From assembly GCA_963557065.1 (NCBI GenBank), contig CAUWCT010000062.1:1-19375 (forward strand): a DNA stretch of 19,375 bases, written 5' to 3'. Source of the stretch: UMGS1370 sp963557065. Its GTDB lineage: Bacteria; Bacillota; Clostridia; Lachnospirales; Lachnospiraceae. The position numbers and the translations under genes were made by a program. Positions 7,011 through 15,012 of the stretch are shown here, piece by piece; the first letter of the stretch is position 1; the number at the start of each line of letters is the position of its first letter. The notes below the pieces were generated by a model, which was given only the letters and a program-made list of their open reading frames with translations, was not told the origin of the DNA and made no database searches.

Positions 7011-7061
7011 GTTAATAATTGAGGTGTTATTTGAAAACTATACGGTGAGGGAGGTTTTTTG

Positions 7062-8507
7062 ATGAAAAAAGTATTATTTGTGGCGTCAGAGGCAGTACCT
7101 TTTATTAAGACGGGAGGTCTTGCGGATGTAGTGGGATCGCTTCCAAAATGCTTTGACAAACACTATTTTGACGTCCGGGTCATGATTCCCAAATATCTGT
7201 GCATCAAAGAAGAACTGCGCAATCAGATGACCTATGTAAACCATTTTTATATGGATTACCTTGGACAAAGCAAATATGTAGGGATCATGCAGTATGTGTG
7301 TGATGGAATCACCTTTTATTTTATTGACAATGAGGGATATTTCTGCGGAGACAGGCCATATGGCGACTGGTATCATGATCTGGAAAAGTTTGCGTTTTTC
7401 TCTAAAGCAGCCTTATCGGCTCTTCCGGTTATCGGCTGGCAGCCGGATGTGGTGCACTGCCATGACTGGCAGACCGGACTGATTCCGGTCCATTTAAAAG
7501 ATCGGTTCCATGAGGGCGAGTTTTTCCGCAATATGAAGTCTGTCTTTACGATTCACAATCTGAAATTCCAGGGTGTTTGGGATGTAAAGACGATTCAGAG
7601 ATTATCCGGCCTTCCGGATTACTACTTTACCCCGGACAAGCTGGAGGCATATAAAGACGGCAATATGCTGAAAGGCGGCGTTGTATACGCAGATGCCATC
7701 ACAACCGTAAGCAATACCTATGCAGAAGAGATTAAGATGCCGTTTTACGGAGAAGGGCTGGACGGCCTGATGCGGGCCCGCTCCGGCAGTTTAAGGGGCA
7801 TTGTCAACGGCATTGATTATGATGAGTTTAATCCGGAGACAGATTCCTTTATTGCTCAGAAGTACAACACCAAAAACTTCCGCAAGGAAAAGGCTAAAAA
7901 TAAAACAGCTCTTCAGGAAGAACTGGGACTTATCAGAGATCCGGATAAGTTTATGATAGGAATCGTATCCCGCCTGACGGATCAGAAGGGACTGGATTTG
8001 ATTCAGTGCGTAATGGACGAGATCTGCAGTGATGATTTGCAGTTTGTGGTTTTGGGAACCGGAGATGAGCGGTATGAAAATATGTTCCGCCATTACGACT
8101 GGAAGTACAACGAGCGGGTATCCGCCAATATTTATTATTCCAATGCCATGTCCCACAAAATTTATGCGGCCTGCGACGCATATCTGATGCCGTCCCTGTT
8201 TGAGCCATGCGGTTTGAGTCAGTTGATCGCGCTGCGCTACGGTACAGTTCCCATTGTGCGGGAAACAGGCGGATTAAAAGATACAGTAGAGCCGTATAAC
8301 GAATACGAGGGCTCAGGTACAGGTTTTTCCTTTGCCAATTACAATGCCCATGAAATGTTAAGCAGCATCCAGTATGCCAAATATGTATACTACAATAAAA
8401 AGCGGGAGTGGAACAAGATTATTGACAGGGGTATGGCAAAAGATTACTCCTGGAATACATCCGCTCTTAAATATCAGGAATTATATGACTGGCTGATAGG
8501 ATATTAA
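7062..8507 (+). CDS. glgA: Glycogen synthase (ADP-glucose type, GT5)
   Basis: Transfers glucose from ADP-glucose to the growing alpha-1,4-glucan. The 481 aa match GlgA length and both Rossmann-like halves. The N-terminal half has the signature K16-TGGLADVVGSLP, VVHCHDWQTGLIPV and FTIHNLKFQG. The C-terminal half has IVSRLTDQKGLDLI, the E381-PCGLSQL donor-site motif and GTVPIVRETGGLKDTV. ATG 7062 is preferred over the TTG one codon earlier because GGGAGG sits eight bases before it. No glgB, glgC, glgD or glgP is nearby, so it appears as an isolated glycogen gene directly downstream of spo0A. Granulose storage is Spo0A-dependent in solventogenic clostridia, which makes the position suggestive only. 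Confidence 0.96.
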   Translation: MKKVLFVASEAVPFIKTGGLADVVGSLPKCFDKHYFDVRVMIPKYLCIKEELRNQMTYVNHFYMDYLGQSKYVGIMQYVCDGITFYFIDNEGYFCGDRPYGDWYHDLEKFAFFSKAALSALPVIGWQPDVVHCHDWQTGLIPVHLKDRFHEGEFFRNMKSVFTIHNLKFQGVWDVKTIQRLSGLPDYYFTPDKLEAYKDGNMLKGGVVYADAITTVSNTYAEEIKMPFYGEGLDGLMRARSGSLRGIVNGIDYDEFNPETDSFIAQKYNTKNFRKEKAKNKTALQEELGLIRDPDKFMIGIVSRLTDQKGLDLIQCVMDEICSDDLQFVVLGTGDERYENMFRHYDWKYNERVSANIYYSNAMSHKIYAACDAYLMPSLFEPCGLSQLIALRYGTVPIVRETGGLKDTVEPYNEYEGSGTGFSFANYNAHEMLSSIQYAKYVYYNKKREWNKIIDRGMAKDYSWNTSALKYQELYDWLIGY

Positions 8508-8553
8508 AGCCAAAACAGGGCTGGCGTAAGTTTGACAGAGGAGAAATGAAAAG

Positions 8554-9024
8554 ATGTGGAAAGAACTGTTGGAAAATCAGGTATTGATCAGTTCCGTAAT
8601 CGGCTGGACTGTGGCTCAGGTATTAAAAACGATTATAGACTGTGCGTTGAATAAGAGTTTTAATGCAGAAAGGCTGACTGGCTCCGGTGGCATGCCCAGT
8701 TCCCATTCCGCTACGGTCTGCGCTCTGGCTATGTCAACCGCTTTGTGTTATGGTCTGGGATCGTTTGAGTTTGCAGTCAGTTTCGTGGTAGCCATGGTCG
8801 TTATGTATGACGCTGTGGGCGTGCGGAGGGAGACAGGCAAACAGGCGAAACTTTTAAACTGGATGATGAATGAGAATCCATTTAAGCTGAGACTCAATGA
8901 ATTAAATGCTGAAGCAGTACAGCAGACTTTAAAGGAATACGTAGGACATACGCCTTTGCAGGTAGTAGCAGGCGCATTGCTGGGAATCGGAATTGCACTT
9001 GTGGTCAATGTATATTACGTATAA
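8554..9024 (+). CDS. Divergent PAP2 family membrane protein (DUF212, YuiD-like)
   Basis: A 156-aa integral membrane protein with about four hydrophobic segments. The phosphatase-like core is recognisable: GSGGMPSSHSATVCALA near residues 44-60 and YDAVGVRRETGKQAKLLN near 87-104, matching the divergent PAP2 family that includes Bacillus YuiD. The substrate is not established for this family; a lipid or isoprenoid phosphate is the usual guess. GAGGAG lies ten bases before ATG 8554; the ATG at 8546 is out of frame. It follows glgA by 46 bp, with a hairpin terminator just after its stop, so it could be the last gene of a glgA transcript. Confidence 0.9.
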   Translation: MWKELLENQVLISSVIGWTVAQVLKTIIDCALNKSFNAERLTGSGGMPSSHSATVCALAMSTALCYGLGSFEFAVSFVVAMVVMYDAVGVRRETGKQAKLLNWMMNENPFKLRLNELNAEAVQQTLKEYVGHTPLQVVAGALLGIGIALVVNVYYV

Positions 9025-9030
9025 AAAAGA

Positions 9031-9091
9031 CAGCGGCGGGGGTAAGATATCCGACAAAACAGTCGGAACTATTTTACAACCGCTGCTTTTT
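9031..9091 (+). terminator. Nested hairpin terminator after the divergent PAP2 gene
   Basis: CAGCGG (9031-9036) pairs with CCGCTG (9080-9085), followed by CTTTTT. An inner stem CCGAC/GTCGG (9051-9055 with 9062-9066) shortens the effective loop. The A-rich flank at 9023-9028 gives a U tract on the other strand too, but no minus-strand gene ends here. Confidence 0.6.
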
Positions 9092-9169
9092 ATGTTACAT
9101 TGTGAGTGAACCAATACACCAGCCAGTACAGGCTGCTGACATTCGTATACAGGGAAAAGGATAAATAAT

Positions 9170-9787
9170 ATGATAAAAAACATTATTTTGGCGTCTGCCT
9201 CTCCAAGGAGGAGGGAATTGCTGTCTCAAATCGGGCTGCAGCCTCAAATCATACCCAGCACTGTGGAAGAAAGGATTACAGATACTTCGCCGGAGAAAGT
9301 GGTGATGAGTCTGGCCATGCAGAAAGCAGCTGATGTGGCAGAAAAGGCAGCATCCCAGGGCAGACAGGAAGGGACTGCAGTAATTGGAGCCGATACAGTT
9401 GTAGCGATAAATGGGACGATCCTTGGAAAACCGAAGGACAAAACCGATGGAGTTCGGATGATCCGGATGCTTCAGGGGCGGACCCATCAGGTTTATACAG
9501 GAGTCGCTATTTTTGCGTGGGAGAATGGCATGGAAAAAACCGTTTCTTTTTTTGAGGAAACTCATGTGACCGTATACCCCATGGATGAGCAGGAAATTGA
9601 CCGGTATGTTTCTTCGGGAGAGCCGGATGACAAGGCAGGAGCTTATGGGATTCAGGGGCTTTTTGCTGCTTATATTAAAAAGATAGACGGAGACTACAAC
9701 AATGTGGTAGGACTTCCCACAGGACGGGTATATCAGGAATTAAAAGCGTTGGAGAAAGATTTGCAAAAGGAGAACGCCAATGATTAA
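9170..9787 (+). CDS. maf: Maf-type nucleoside triphosphate pyrophosphatase
   Basis: Hydrolyses non-canonical or modified nucleoside triphosphates to monophosphates (house-cleaning; Maf is also linked to septum inhibition in Bacillus). It has 205 aa, slightly longer than the usual 190-200. Family landmarks are ILASASPRRRELL at residues 6-18, GADTVV with catalytic-site D75, LGKPKD, HQVYTGVAI and the GEPDDKAGAYGIQG segment, then VVGLPTGRVYQEL near the end. AAAAGG lies nine bases before ATG 9170. The stop overlaps the next gene's start by 8 bp, so it is translationally coupled to the HAD phosphatase. Confidence 0.95.
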   Translation: MIKNIILASASPRRRELLSQIGLQPQIIPSTVEERITDTSPEKVVMSLAMQKAADVAEKAASQGRQEGTAVIGADTVVAINGTILGKPKDKTDGVRMIRMLQGRTHQVYTGVAIFAWENGMEKTVSFFEETHVTVYPMDEQEIDRYVSSGEPDDKAGAYGIQGLFAAYIKKIDGDYNNVVGLPTGRVYQELKALEKDLQKENAND

Positions 9788-10562
9788 ACTAATAGCATCA
9801 GATATTGACGGCACACTGGTGGAGGACGGTTCCAGTCGGATTAATCCGGAGATTTATGCAGAGATCCTCAGGCTGCGCCAAAAGGGAATTCAGTTTGCGG
9901 CTGCCAGCGGCCGTCAATGGTTCAGCATTGAGAATTTGTTTGAACCGGTTCGGGAAAAAATATTTTATCTTTCAGATAATGGGGCATATATTGGCTGCCA
10001 TGGCCGCAATCTGTTTTTAACAGAAGTGGATCGGGAAACCACTATAGAAATGATTCGGGATGCCAGAAAGCAGCCGAAGCTGGAGATTATGTTAAGCGGG
10101 CCGGATGTGGTCTATCTGGATACTGAAAATGATGAGTTCTGCAGATGGCTGACAGACAGCTACCATTTTGCCATCCGGCGAGTAGAAGATCTGACGAAAG
10201 TAGAAGATCGGTTTATTAAGATCGCTTTTTACAGCGACAGTCAGGTGGAGACATATGGAAAGGCGATACAGGAAAACTATCAGGACCGGCTGAAGATTAC
10301 CATTTCCGGGGAAATGTGGATGGACTGTATGGCAAAAGAAGTCAGCAAGGGACAGGCAATCAAAACCCTTCAGGAGAGCCTGGACATTCTTTCGGAGGAG
10401 ACGATGGTATTTGGAGATCAGCTAAATGATATTGAGATGCTGAATCAGGCTTATTACAGCTTTGCGGTAGGAAATGCCAGACCAGAGGTAAAAAGGGCCG
10501 CCAGATTTTTAGCGGATACCAATACCAATGACGGAGTACTAAAGATTTTGCGCCTTTTGTAA
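9780..10562 (+). CDS. Cof-type HAD-IIB phosphatase
   Basis: A 260-aa cytoplasmic hydrolase of the haloacid dehalogenase superfamily, type IIB with a large cap domain, acting on sugar phosphates or similar small phosphomonoesters. Motif I is D8-I-D10-G-T-L with nucleophile D8 and acid/base D10. Motif II is the AASGRQW threonine/serine region near residue 40. Motif III is the lysine in EVSKGQAIK, and motif IV is GDQLNDIEML. The exact substrate cannot be read from sequence. AAGGAG lies seven bases before the ATG, inside the end of maf. A 15-bp gap separates it from the foldase gene, consistent with one operon. Confidence 0.93.
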   Translation: MIKLIASDIDGTLVEDGSSRINPEIYAEILRLRQKGIQFAAASGRQWFSIENLFEPVREKIFYLSDNGAYIGCHGRNLFLTEVDRETTIEMIRDARKQPKLEIMLSGPDVVYLDTENDEFCRWLTDSYHFAIRRVEDLTKVEDRFIKIAFYSDSQVETYGKAIQENYQDRLKITISGEMWMDCMAKEVSKGQAIKTLQESLDILSEETMVFGDQLNDIEMLNQAYYSFAVGNARPEVKRAARFLADTNTNDGVLKILRLL

Positions 10563-10577
10563 GAAAGGGAGAGAGAC

Positions 10578-11558
10578 ATGAAAGCATTCAAATGGGGGAA
10601 AAGGGCGAACGCCGTATGCGCTGCGTTTCTTCTTACCGCCGCCCTGATTCTTACCGGCTGCAGCAAAGAGCATCAGAAAGAAGAGACAGGAAAGGAAGAA
10701 ATGTATACCCTTTCCCAGATAATGACCATTGCAGCAACTGAGAGAAACCGATATCAGAAAGTATATACCAGCCAGATCTGGGAAGCGGTCACAGATGAAA
10801 ACGGGACAACGATGAAAGACATGCTGCTGTCCCAGATACGCACATTTTTAGAAGACCTGGAGACAATGAACCGGCTGGCTCAGTCCAGGGAAATTACACT
10901 GTCAGGAGCAGAAACGGATCGAATCTGCAGTCTGGCAGAGCAGTATTACGGGGAACTGACAGAAGGGGATCTGGCGTATATACAGGTATCCCAACAGGAG
11001 ATTGAACATCTGTATGAAAAGTATTATATGGCGAATAAGCTGGTAAATGAACTGACAAAAGATGTGGATTTGGAAATCAGCGACAGTGAGGCCAAGGTAA
11101 TTGAGGTAGAGCAGATAGTTCTGGATTCTCTGGATGAGGCCAATCAGGTTTACGCTCAGGCAACAGCGGAAAATGCAGATTTTACAGCGATTGCCAAGGA
11201 ATACACGGTTTCAGAAGAAATAAAGCGCTCCCTGGGAAGAGGACAGGAAACAGAACGCTACGAGGAAGCGGCATTTGCCTTAGAGAACGGGCAGATAAGC
11301 CAGCCGGTAGAATCCGATGGAATGTATTATATTATTAAGTGCATCAATTCCTACAATGAAGAAGAAACCTTAAAAAGAAAGAGCGAACTTTCACTGGCCA
11401 GAAAGGATCAGGCATTCCGAAGTATTTATGACGAGTTCCGGGCAGCGAATCCGGTAACCCTTCCGGACAGCCTCTGGAATCAGGTAAGCTTTGACGGAGG
11501 CGAGGAGTGTACGACTACCAATTTCTTTGATTTGTATCAGGAATATTTTAAGGAATAG
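10578..11558 (+). CDS. Parvulin-type peptidyl-prolyl isomerase lipoprotein (PrsA/SurA-like)
   Basis: A 326-aa extracytoplasmic foldase anchored by a lipid. The signal peptide ends in the lipobox LTGC with C28 as the lipidated residue. A helical N-terminal chaperone region spans about 40-165. The PpiC-like domain (about 175-265) shows VEQIVLDSLDEANQV, ADFTAIAKEYTVSEE, LGRGQETERYEEAAFAL and GQISQPVESDGMYYIIKC. A C-terminal helix follows. The usual parvulin GG-LG signature is reduced to SLGRG, so isomerase activity is less sure than the chaperone-like architecture. GGGAG lies six bases before ATG 10578. It is third in the maf operon. Confidence 0.9.
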   Translation: MKAFKWGKRANAVCAAFLLTAALILTGCSKEHQKEETGKEEMYTLSQIMTIAATERNRYQKVYTSQIWEAVTDENGTTMKDMLLSQIRTFLEDLETMNRLAQSREITLSGAETDRICSLAEQYYGELTEGDLAYIQVSQQEIEHLYEKYYMANKLVNELTKDVDLEISDSEAKVIEVEQIVLDSLDEANQVYAQATAENADFTAIAKEYTVSEEIKRSLGRGQETERYEEAAFALENGQISQPVESDGMYYIIKCINSYNEEETLKRKSELSLARKDQAFRSIYDEFRAANPVTLPDSLWNQVSFDGGEECTTTNFFDLYQEYFKE

Positions 11559-11587
11559 AGATAAAGGAGCCAAAAGGAGGCAGAAAG

Positions 11588-11821
11588 ATGGAGACAGGGA
11601 CAGGAAAAAGAAGAAGCAGAAGGCGGAGAAAAAAGAAAAATGGAGTGGCAGCGGCGCTGCTCATCCTGCTTGTCTGCATTTGTCTGGCCAGTGCCTCCTG
11701 GATGGCAGTGCGCTTTTTTCAGTCTGCGCAGGATAACCGCCAGGAGGTGACGGCAGAAACCAGCCGACCGGTGGAACCCCAGACCATTCCGGAAAAAGGA
11801 GCAGAGACGTTTATTGAATAG
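11588..11821 (+). CDS. Small single-pass membrane protein, unidentified
   Basis: Not recognised. The 77 aa start with an extremely basic stretch (RRSRRRRKKK within residues 8-17), then one hydrophobic helix (about 19-43), then a short acidic, proline-containing tail. By the positive-inside rule the N-terminus is cytoplasmic and the tail of about 33 residues outside. A perfect AAGGAGG (11574-11580) lies seven bases before ATG, so the frame is very likely translated. It follows the foldase gene by 29 bp as the last member of the maf operon, and its 3' end faces the aminopeptidase gene. A role in the envelope, perhaps with the foldase, is inferred from context only. Confidence 0.75.
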   Translation: METGTGKRRSRRRRKKKNGVAAALLILLVCICLASASWMAVRFFQSAQDNRQEVTAETSRPVEPQTIPEKGAETFIE

Positions 11822-11862
11822 GAGAACCCCCTTTATGCAATAGACGTCTCTTTCCGGCCTGA

Positions 11863-13194
11863 TTACTCAAAAAAGACCCTGGTTAAATCGTTTAATGCTT
11901 TTTGATCCTGAACGTGCATTAATTCTCTGGAGGAATGCATGGCCAGGATCGGAATACCAGCGTCTACTGCTGCCATATTTAAAAAGGCAGAAGAGATGCT
12001 TCCAAGGGTAGAACCGCCTCTTGAATCGGAACGGTTGGAGAACTTGCGGCAGGGAATCTGATGAGTCCGGCACAGCCCCTCGATAACGCTGACGCAGGAG
12101 GCGTCGGTGGCATAGGACTGACTGGCGGCAAGTTTGAGCGCCACTCCATCGCCCATGGTAATCTGGTTTTTGATATCGCATTTTTCAGGATGATTGGGGT
12201 GGATGGCGTGGGCTACGTCCAGAGAGAGCAGAAAACCTCCCAGCAGACCGTCTAAAAACTGGGCGCGGCTGTAGCCAAGGCTTAAATATAGTTTTTCCAA
12301 AATCCGTTCTGTTAAGTTGGAGGCAGCCCCCTGCTTGGTGCTGCTGCCGATTTCTTCATTGTCATAAAGGGCGATAACGCGGATAAGAGGCTGCTTTTTT
12401 TCTGTCTGAATTGCTTTTTGTCCGGCATCAATCAGACCGGTCAGGCAGGCTTCTACAGACGTTAAGTTGTCCAGTCTTGGAGAAGAGAATAATTCGCTGT
12501 TAAGTCCTAACAGACATCCTTCTTCCCGGTTGTAGAGATAAATTTCATAGTCCAGAATTTCTTCAGGCAAAACTCCCAGTTCTCCTGCCAAAAAGTTGAG
12601 AAAATAGGCGTCTTTATCCAGAGAGTCGTTTAAAACTGAAACCAGCGGGAGCATATCGGTCTGGGGATTTAATTCTACGCCCTTGTTTACATTCCGGTTC
12701 ATGTGGATAGCCAGGCTGGGGACTGTAAAAAGCGGCCGGTCACAGCAAAGGAAACGGGTTTCAGGGTGAAAGGGATCGCAGGAAGCCACGCAGACTTTTC
12801 CGGCGGCAGATAAAGGACGGTCCAGCCAGGAAGAGAGAATGGGGCCTCCGTAGACTTCTACATTTAATTTGGCATATCCATGTCCGGATACTTCAGGAGA
12901 CGGTTTTACCTTGAGGCAGGGCCAGTCTGTGTGAGCCGCCGCAATGCGGAGGGCAGGGGCAGAGGACCGGACGTTTTCGGTTTCCTTTCCCAAATCCCCG
13001 TCCAGAAGAAATGCCAGCAAAGTGGAATCATATGCCGGTACAAAGTAAGCGCCGCCCGGTGTAAGGCGCCAGGGTTTCTGGAGGGGAAGTTCTGTAAATC
13101 CGGCTTCTGAAAGCCTTCGGGACGCTTCTTTGATACAATGGTAGGGAGAAACAGAAGCCTGAATCAGAGACTTTAAAGAATCTATTTCTGTCAT
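11863..13194 (-). CDS. M18 family metallo-aminopeptidase
   Basis: A cytosolic dizinc aminopeptidase of 443 aa that removes N-terminal residues, acidic ones preferentially in characterised members. M18 landmarks in order are AAHTDWPCLKVKP with the first zinc histidine, HMNRNVNKG, RLDNLTSVEACL with the bridging aspartate, YDNEEIGSSTKQGAAS with the catalytic glutamate pair, SLDVAHAIHPNHPEK, and MHSSRELMHVQD with the last zinc histidine. The start at 13194 (MTEID) is chosen because AAAGGATG precedes it at good distance; eleven further in-frame residues upstream lack support. It is monocistronic and convergent with the maf operon, with 41 bp between the stops and no clear terminator hairpin. Confidence 0.94.
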   Translation of the reverse strand: MTEIDSLKSLIQASVSPYHCIKEASRRLSEAGFTELPLQKPWRLTPGGAYFVPAYDSTLLAFLLDGDLGKETENVRSSAPALRIAAAHTDWPCLKVKPSPEVSGHGYAKLNVEVYGGPILSSWLDRPLSAAGKVCVASCDPFHPETRFLCCDRPLFTVPSLAIHMNRNVNKGVELNPQTDMLPLVSVLNDSLDKDAYFLNFLAGELGVLPEEILDYEIYLYNREEGCLLGLNSELFSSPRLDNLTSVEACLTGLIDAGQKAIQTEKKQPLIRVIALYDNEEIGSSTKQGAASNLTERILEKLYLSLGYSRAQFLDGLLGGFLLSLDVAHAIHPNHPEKCDIKNQITMGDGVALKLAASQSYATDASCVSVIEGLCRTHQIPCRKFSNRSDSRGGSTLGSISSAFLNMAAVDAGIPILAMHSSRELMHVQDQKALNDLTRVFFE

Positions 13195-13306
13195 AATAAC
13201 ATCCTTTCTTGCAGTATCAGGGTACAAAGGCGCAGCCGCTGTATCCCGGCGTTAAAATCAGTCAGGAAATAGTGTAACACAGTTTTTGGGAAAAGAGAAG
13301 ACAAAA

Positions 13307-13338
13307 GCGGACAAGAAGACGCATGGCTGAACGGTTAC
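13307..13338. repeat. Right-end fragment of the MITE family
   Basis: GCGGACAAGAAGACGCATGG and the following CTGAACGGTTAC align closely with 3232-3263 of the intact element. No matching left end or direct repeats were found around it, so it is a solo end or a decayed copy, between the M18 peptidase and the next promoter. Confidence 0.65.
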
Positions 13339-13367
13339 AAACAGGACAGTCAGGCGCAGCAGACAGA

Positions 13368-13397
13368 TTGACATCAGGCGGGAATCCAGTGTATGAT
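13368..13397 (+). promoter_or_regulatory. Near-consensus promoter for the 165-aa gene / tdk operon
   Basis: A perfect TTGACA (13368-13373) and TATGAT (13392-13397) are separated by 18 bp. Transcription would start near 13404, about 33 bases before ATG 13437. This rules against the longer in-frame start at 13323, which would place the promoter inside the coding region. Confidence 0.75.
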
Positions 13398-13436
13398 GAA
13401 AAAAGCTGTTTTGCGGACAAAAGAGTGGAGGATAGT

Positions 13437-13934
13437 ATGGTAGCGCTGAAAATAGAAGATATTAAGACCTGTACGGCAAAATTATTTTTGGGGGAAGAGT
13501 TCGATTCCTTTTTAATAAGAGAGGCAAAGATTGTGACTTTTAACAGCTTTCATATAGACGGCCACATTCGGAAAGGGTATTACACCAGCCAGGAACTGGA
13601 AGAAAACCAGATGGAGAGTTTATCCTGCTGGAAGGCGCTCCGCCCGTTCTGTTTTTCTCTCATTAAAGGAAAGCGGCTTCCGGAGAGTTTTCATATTACG
13701 CTTCAGATGCCCAAAAGAGGGATCGGACAATTTTTAGAAAGCAGCGGATTGTCTGCTTTTCAGGAGAACGTTCAGGCATTATGTATGGATATTCGTTACG
13801 AAGAAGGGAAGATGTGGGTTGTGACCGGAGTATCAATGGCTGTTTTTACCCTGGATAAAAGCATTGACCTGGAGTGGGACAGGTTTGTCCAGGAATTTTT
13901 AAAACAGAAGGAAATTGCATTTATAAAGGAATAG
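13437..13934 (+). CDS. Conserved-looking 165-aa protein of unknown function (possibly DUF5721)
   Basis: Not recognised with certainty; it may belong to DUF5721, a family I recall from Lachnospiraceae. A soluble mixed alpha/beta protein of 165 aa without signal peptide or membrane helix. It begins MVALKIEDIKTCTAKLFLG, has a central FHIDGHIRKGYYTSQELEE segment and SCWKALRPFCFSLIKGKRLP, and ends in a probable beta sheet (FHITLQMP, MWVVTGVSMAVF). ATG 13437 is preferred because GGAGG sits five bases upstream and a strong promoter lies just before it. The gene is 15 bp upstream of thymidine kinase and very likely in the same transcript. A link to nucleotide metabolism would be inference from position alone. 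Confidence 0.8.
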   Translation: MVALKIEDIKTCTAKLFLGEEFDSFLIREAKIVTFNSFHIDGHIRKGYYTSQELEENQMESLSCWKALRPFCFSLIKGKRLPESFHITLQMPKRGIGQFLESSGLSAFQENVQALCMDIRYEEGKMWVVTGVSMAVFTLDKSIDLEWDRFVQEFLKQKEIAFIKE

Positions 13935-13949
13935 AAGGAGTATAGCGAG

Positions 13950-14513
13950 ATGGCAAAACTGCATTTTCGATATGGCGCAATGGGCAGTTCCAAGACTGCC
14001 AACGCATTGATGGTGGAATACAATTACAGGGAAAGAGGGAAAAAGGCTCTGTTAGTAAAACCGGGAATTGATTCCAGGGATGGAGACAGAACCATCCGTT
14101 CCCGGATCGGCCTGGAAAATCAGGGGATTTTTTTGGAAGAACTGGTGGAAATGGGAGATGAAGAACTAAAAAAATATGACTGCGTTATCGTAGACGAAGC
14201 CCAGTTTGCCACCAAGGCTCAGGTGGAATTTATGGTTCATATTGTGGATGATCTGGATATTCCTGTGATATGCTATGGTCTTCGCACGGATTTTCGGGAA
14301 GAATTTTTTGAAGGCAGCATGTGGCTCATGGCATGGGCAGATAAGATTGAGGAAGTCCGAACCGTATGCTGGTGCGGCAGATCGGCAAGCTGCAATGCCC
14401 GGTTTGGGGCAGACGGAAAGATTGTCCGTACCGGCGCTCAGGTAGTCTTAGGCAGCAATGACAAATATGCGGCCCTGTGCAGAAAACACTACCATGAGGG
14501 GAATTTTGGGTAG
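13950..14513 (+). CDS. tdk: Thymidine kinase (type II)
   Basis: Phosphorylates thymidine to dTMP with ATP in the salvage pathway. It has 187 aa. Walker A is G9-AMGSSKT (9-16), the Walker-B region is CVIVDEAQF with D82 and catalytic-base E83, the substrate-lasso region is CYGLRTDFREEFFEGS, and the zinc-binding Cys/His set is CWCG plus CRKHY near the end, the CxCG…CRKH version seen in the E. coli-like subgroup. AAGGAG lies nine bases before the ATG. It sits between the 165-aa unknown gene (15 bp) and the PPC-domain gene (79 bp). Confidence 0.96.
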   Translation: MAKLHFRYGAMGSSKTANALMVEYNYRERGKKALLVKPGIDSRDGDRTIRSRIGLENQGIFLEELVEMGDEELKKYDCVIVDEAQFATKAQVEFMVHIVDDLDIPVICYGLRTDFREEFFEGSMWLMAWADKIEEVRTVCWCGRSASCNARFGADGKIVRTGAQVVLGSNDKYAALCRKHYHEGNFG

Positions 14514-14592
14514 ACAGGATAGCTACAGCGTTATTGCGCTGGAAGGTGCAGAAAGAAAAGAGAGAAAAAGTATTGTAAGGAGGCCAAAGGTT

Positions 14593-15012
14593 ATGGACTA
14601 CAGAAGATTTAATAATGTGATTGTTGCAAGGATTGACAAAGGCGAAGAGATAGTGGAGCAGGTAAAAGAAATCGCCGGAAGGGAACAGATAAAACTGGCC
14701 AGCGTCCAGGCTCTGGGCGCAGTCAGCCAGTTTACTGCAGGGGTATTTAAAACAAAAGAAAAAGAATACATTGCCAATGAATTTACTGGCAGCTTTGAGA
14801 TTGTGTCCTTGACTGGGACCATCAGTACCATGAACGGAGAGTTTTACTGTCATCTGCATATGAGCGCAGGAAATCAAAAGGGAGAAGTGTTTGGCGGCCA
14901 TTTAAATAAGGCGGTGGTAAGCGCCACCTGCGAGATGGTGATTTCCCTCATTGACGGTGTGGTGGATCGGCGCTTTGATGAAGAAATCGGGCTGAATTTA
15001 TTCAGGTTTTAG
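14593..15012 (+). CDS. PPC/PCC-domain (DUF296) protein
   Basis: A 139-aa single-domain protein of the plants-and-prokaryotes-conserved family. The landmarks are LASVQALGAVSQFTAGVF, an SLTGTIS strand, and the histidine cluster FYCHLHMS plus VFGGHLNKA, which binds metal in bacterial family members. Plant relatives carry AT-hooks and bind DNA; this one has no AT-hook, so DNA binding should not be assumed. An in-frame start at 14458 overlaps tdk and lacks a ribosome site, whereas ATG 14593 has AAGGAGG (14577-14583) nine bases upstream. Its last 11 bp overlap the 3' end of the convergent EamA gene. Confidence 0.88.
   Translation: MDYRRFNNVIVARIDKGEEIVEQVKEIAGREQIKLASVQALGAVSQFTAGVFKTKEKEYIANEFTGSFEIVSLTGTISTMNGEFYCHLHMSAGNQKGEVFGGHLNKAVVSATCEMVISLIDGVVDRRFDEEIGLNLFRF

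Noticed and set aside
8532..8537. Perfect TTGACA upstream of the divergent PAP2 gene
   Set aside because: A matching -10 would fall inside the coding sequence and reads TGTGGA, so it is not a usable promoter for this gene.
9095..9565. Long minus-strand open frame (156 codons) opposite maf
   Set aside because: It is antisense to a clear maf gene, has a Cys/His/Pro-rich shadow-like composition, and has no ribosome binding site.
13274..13306. GTAACACAGTTT as a left terminus pairing with the repeat end at 13307-13338
   Set aside because: The match to the family terminus is poor and no direct repeats flank such a unit.
13323..13436. Longer N-terminus for the 165-aa protein
   Set aside because: It begins in the repeat fragment and spans a near-consensus promoter and a GGAGG site that both point to ATG 13437.
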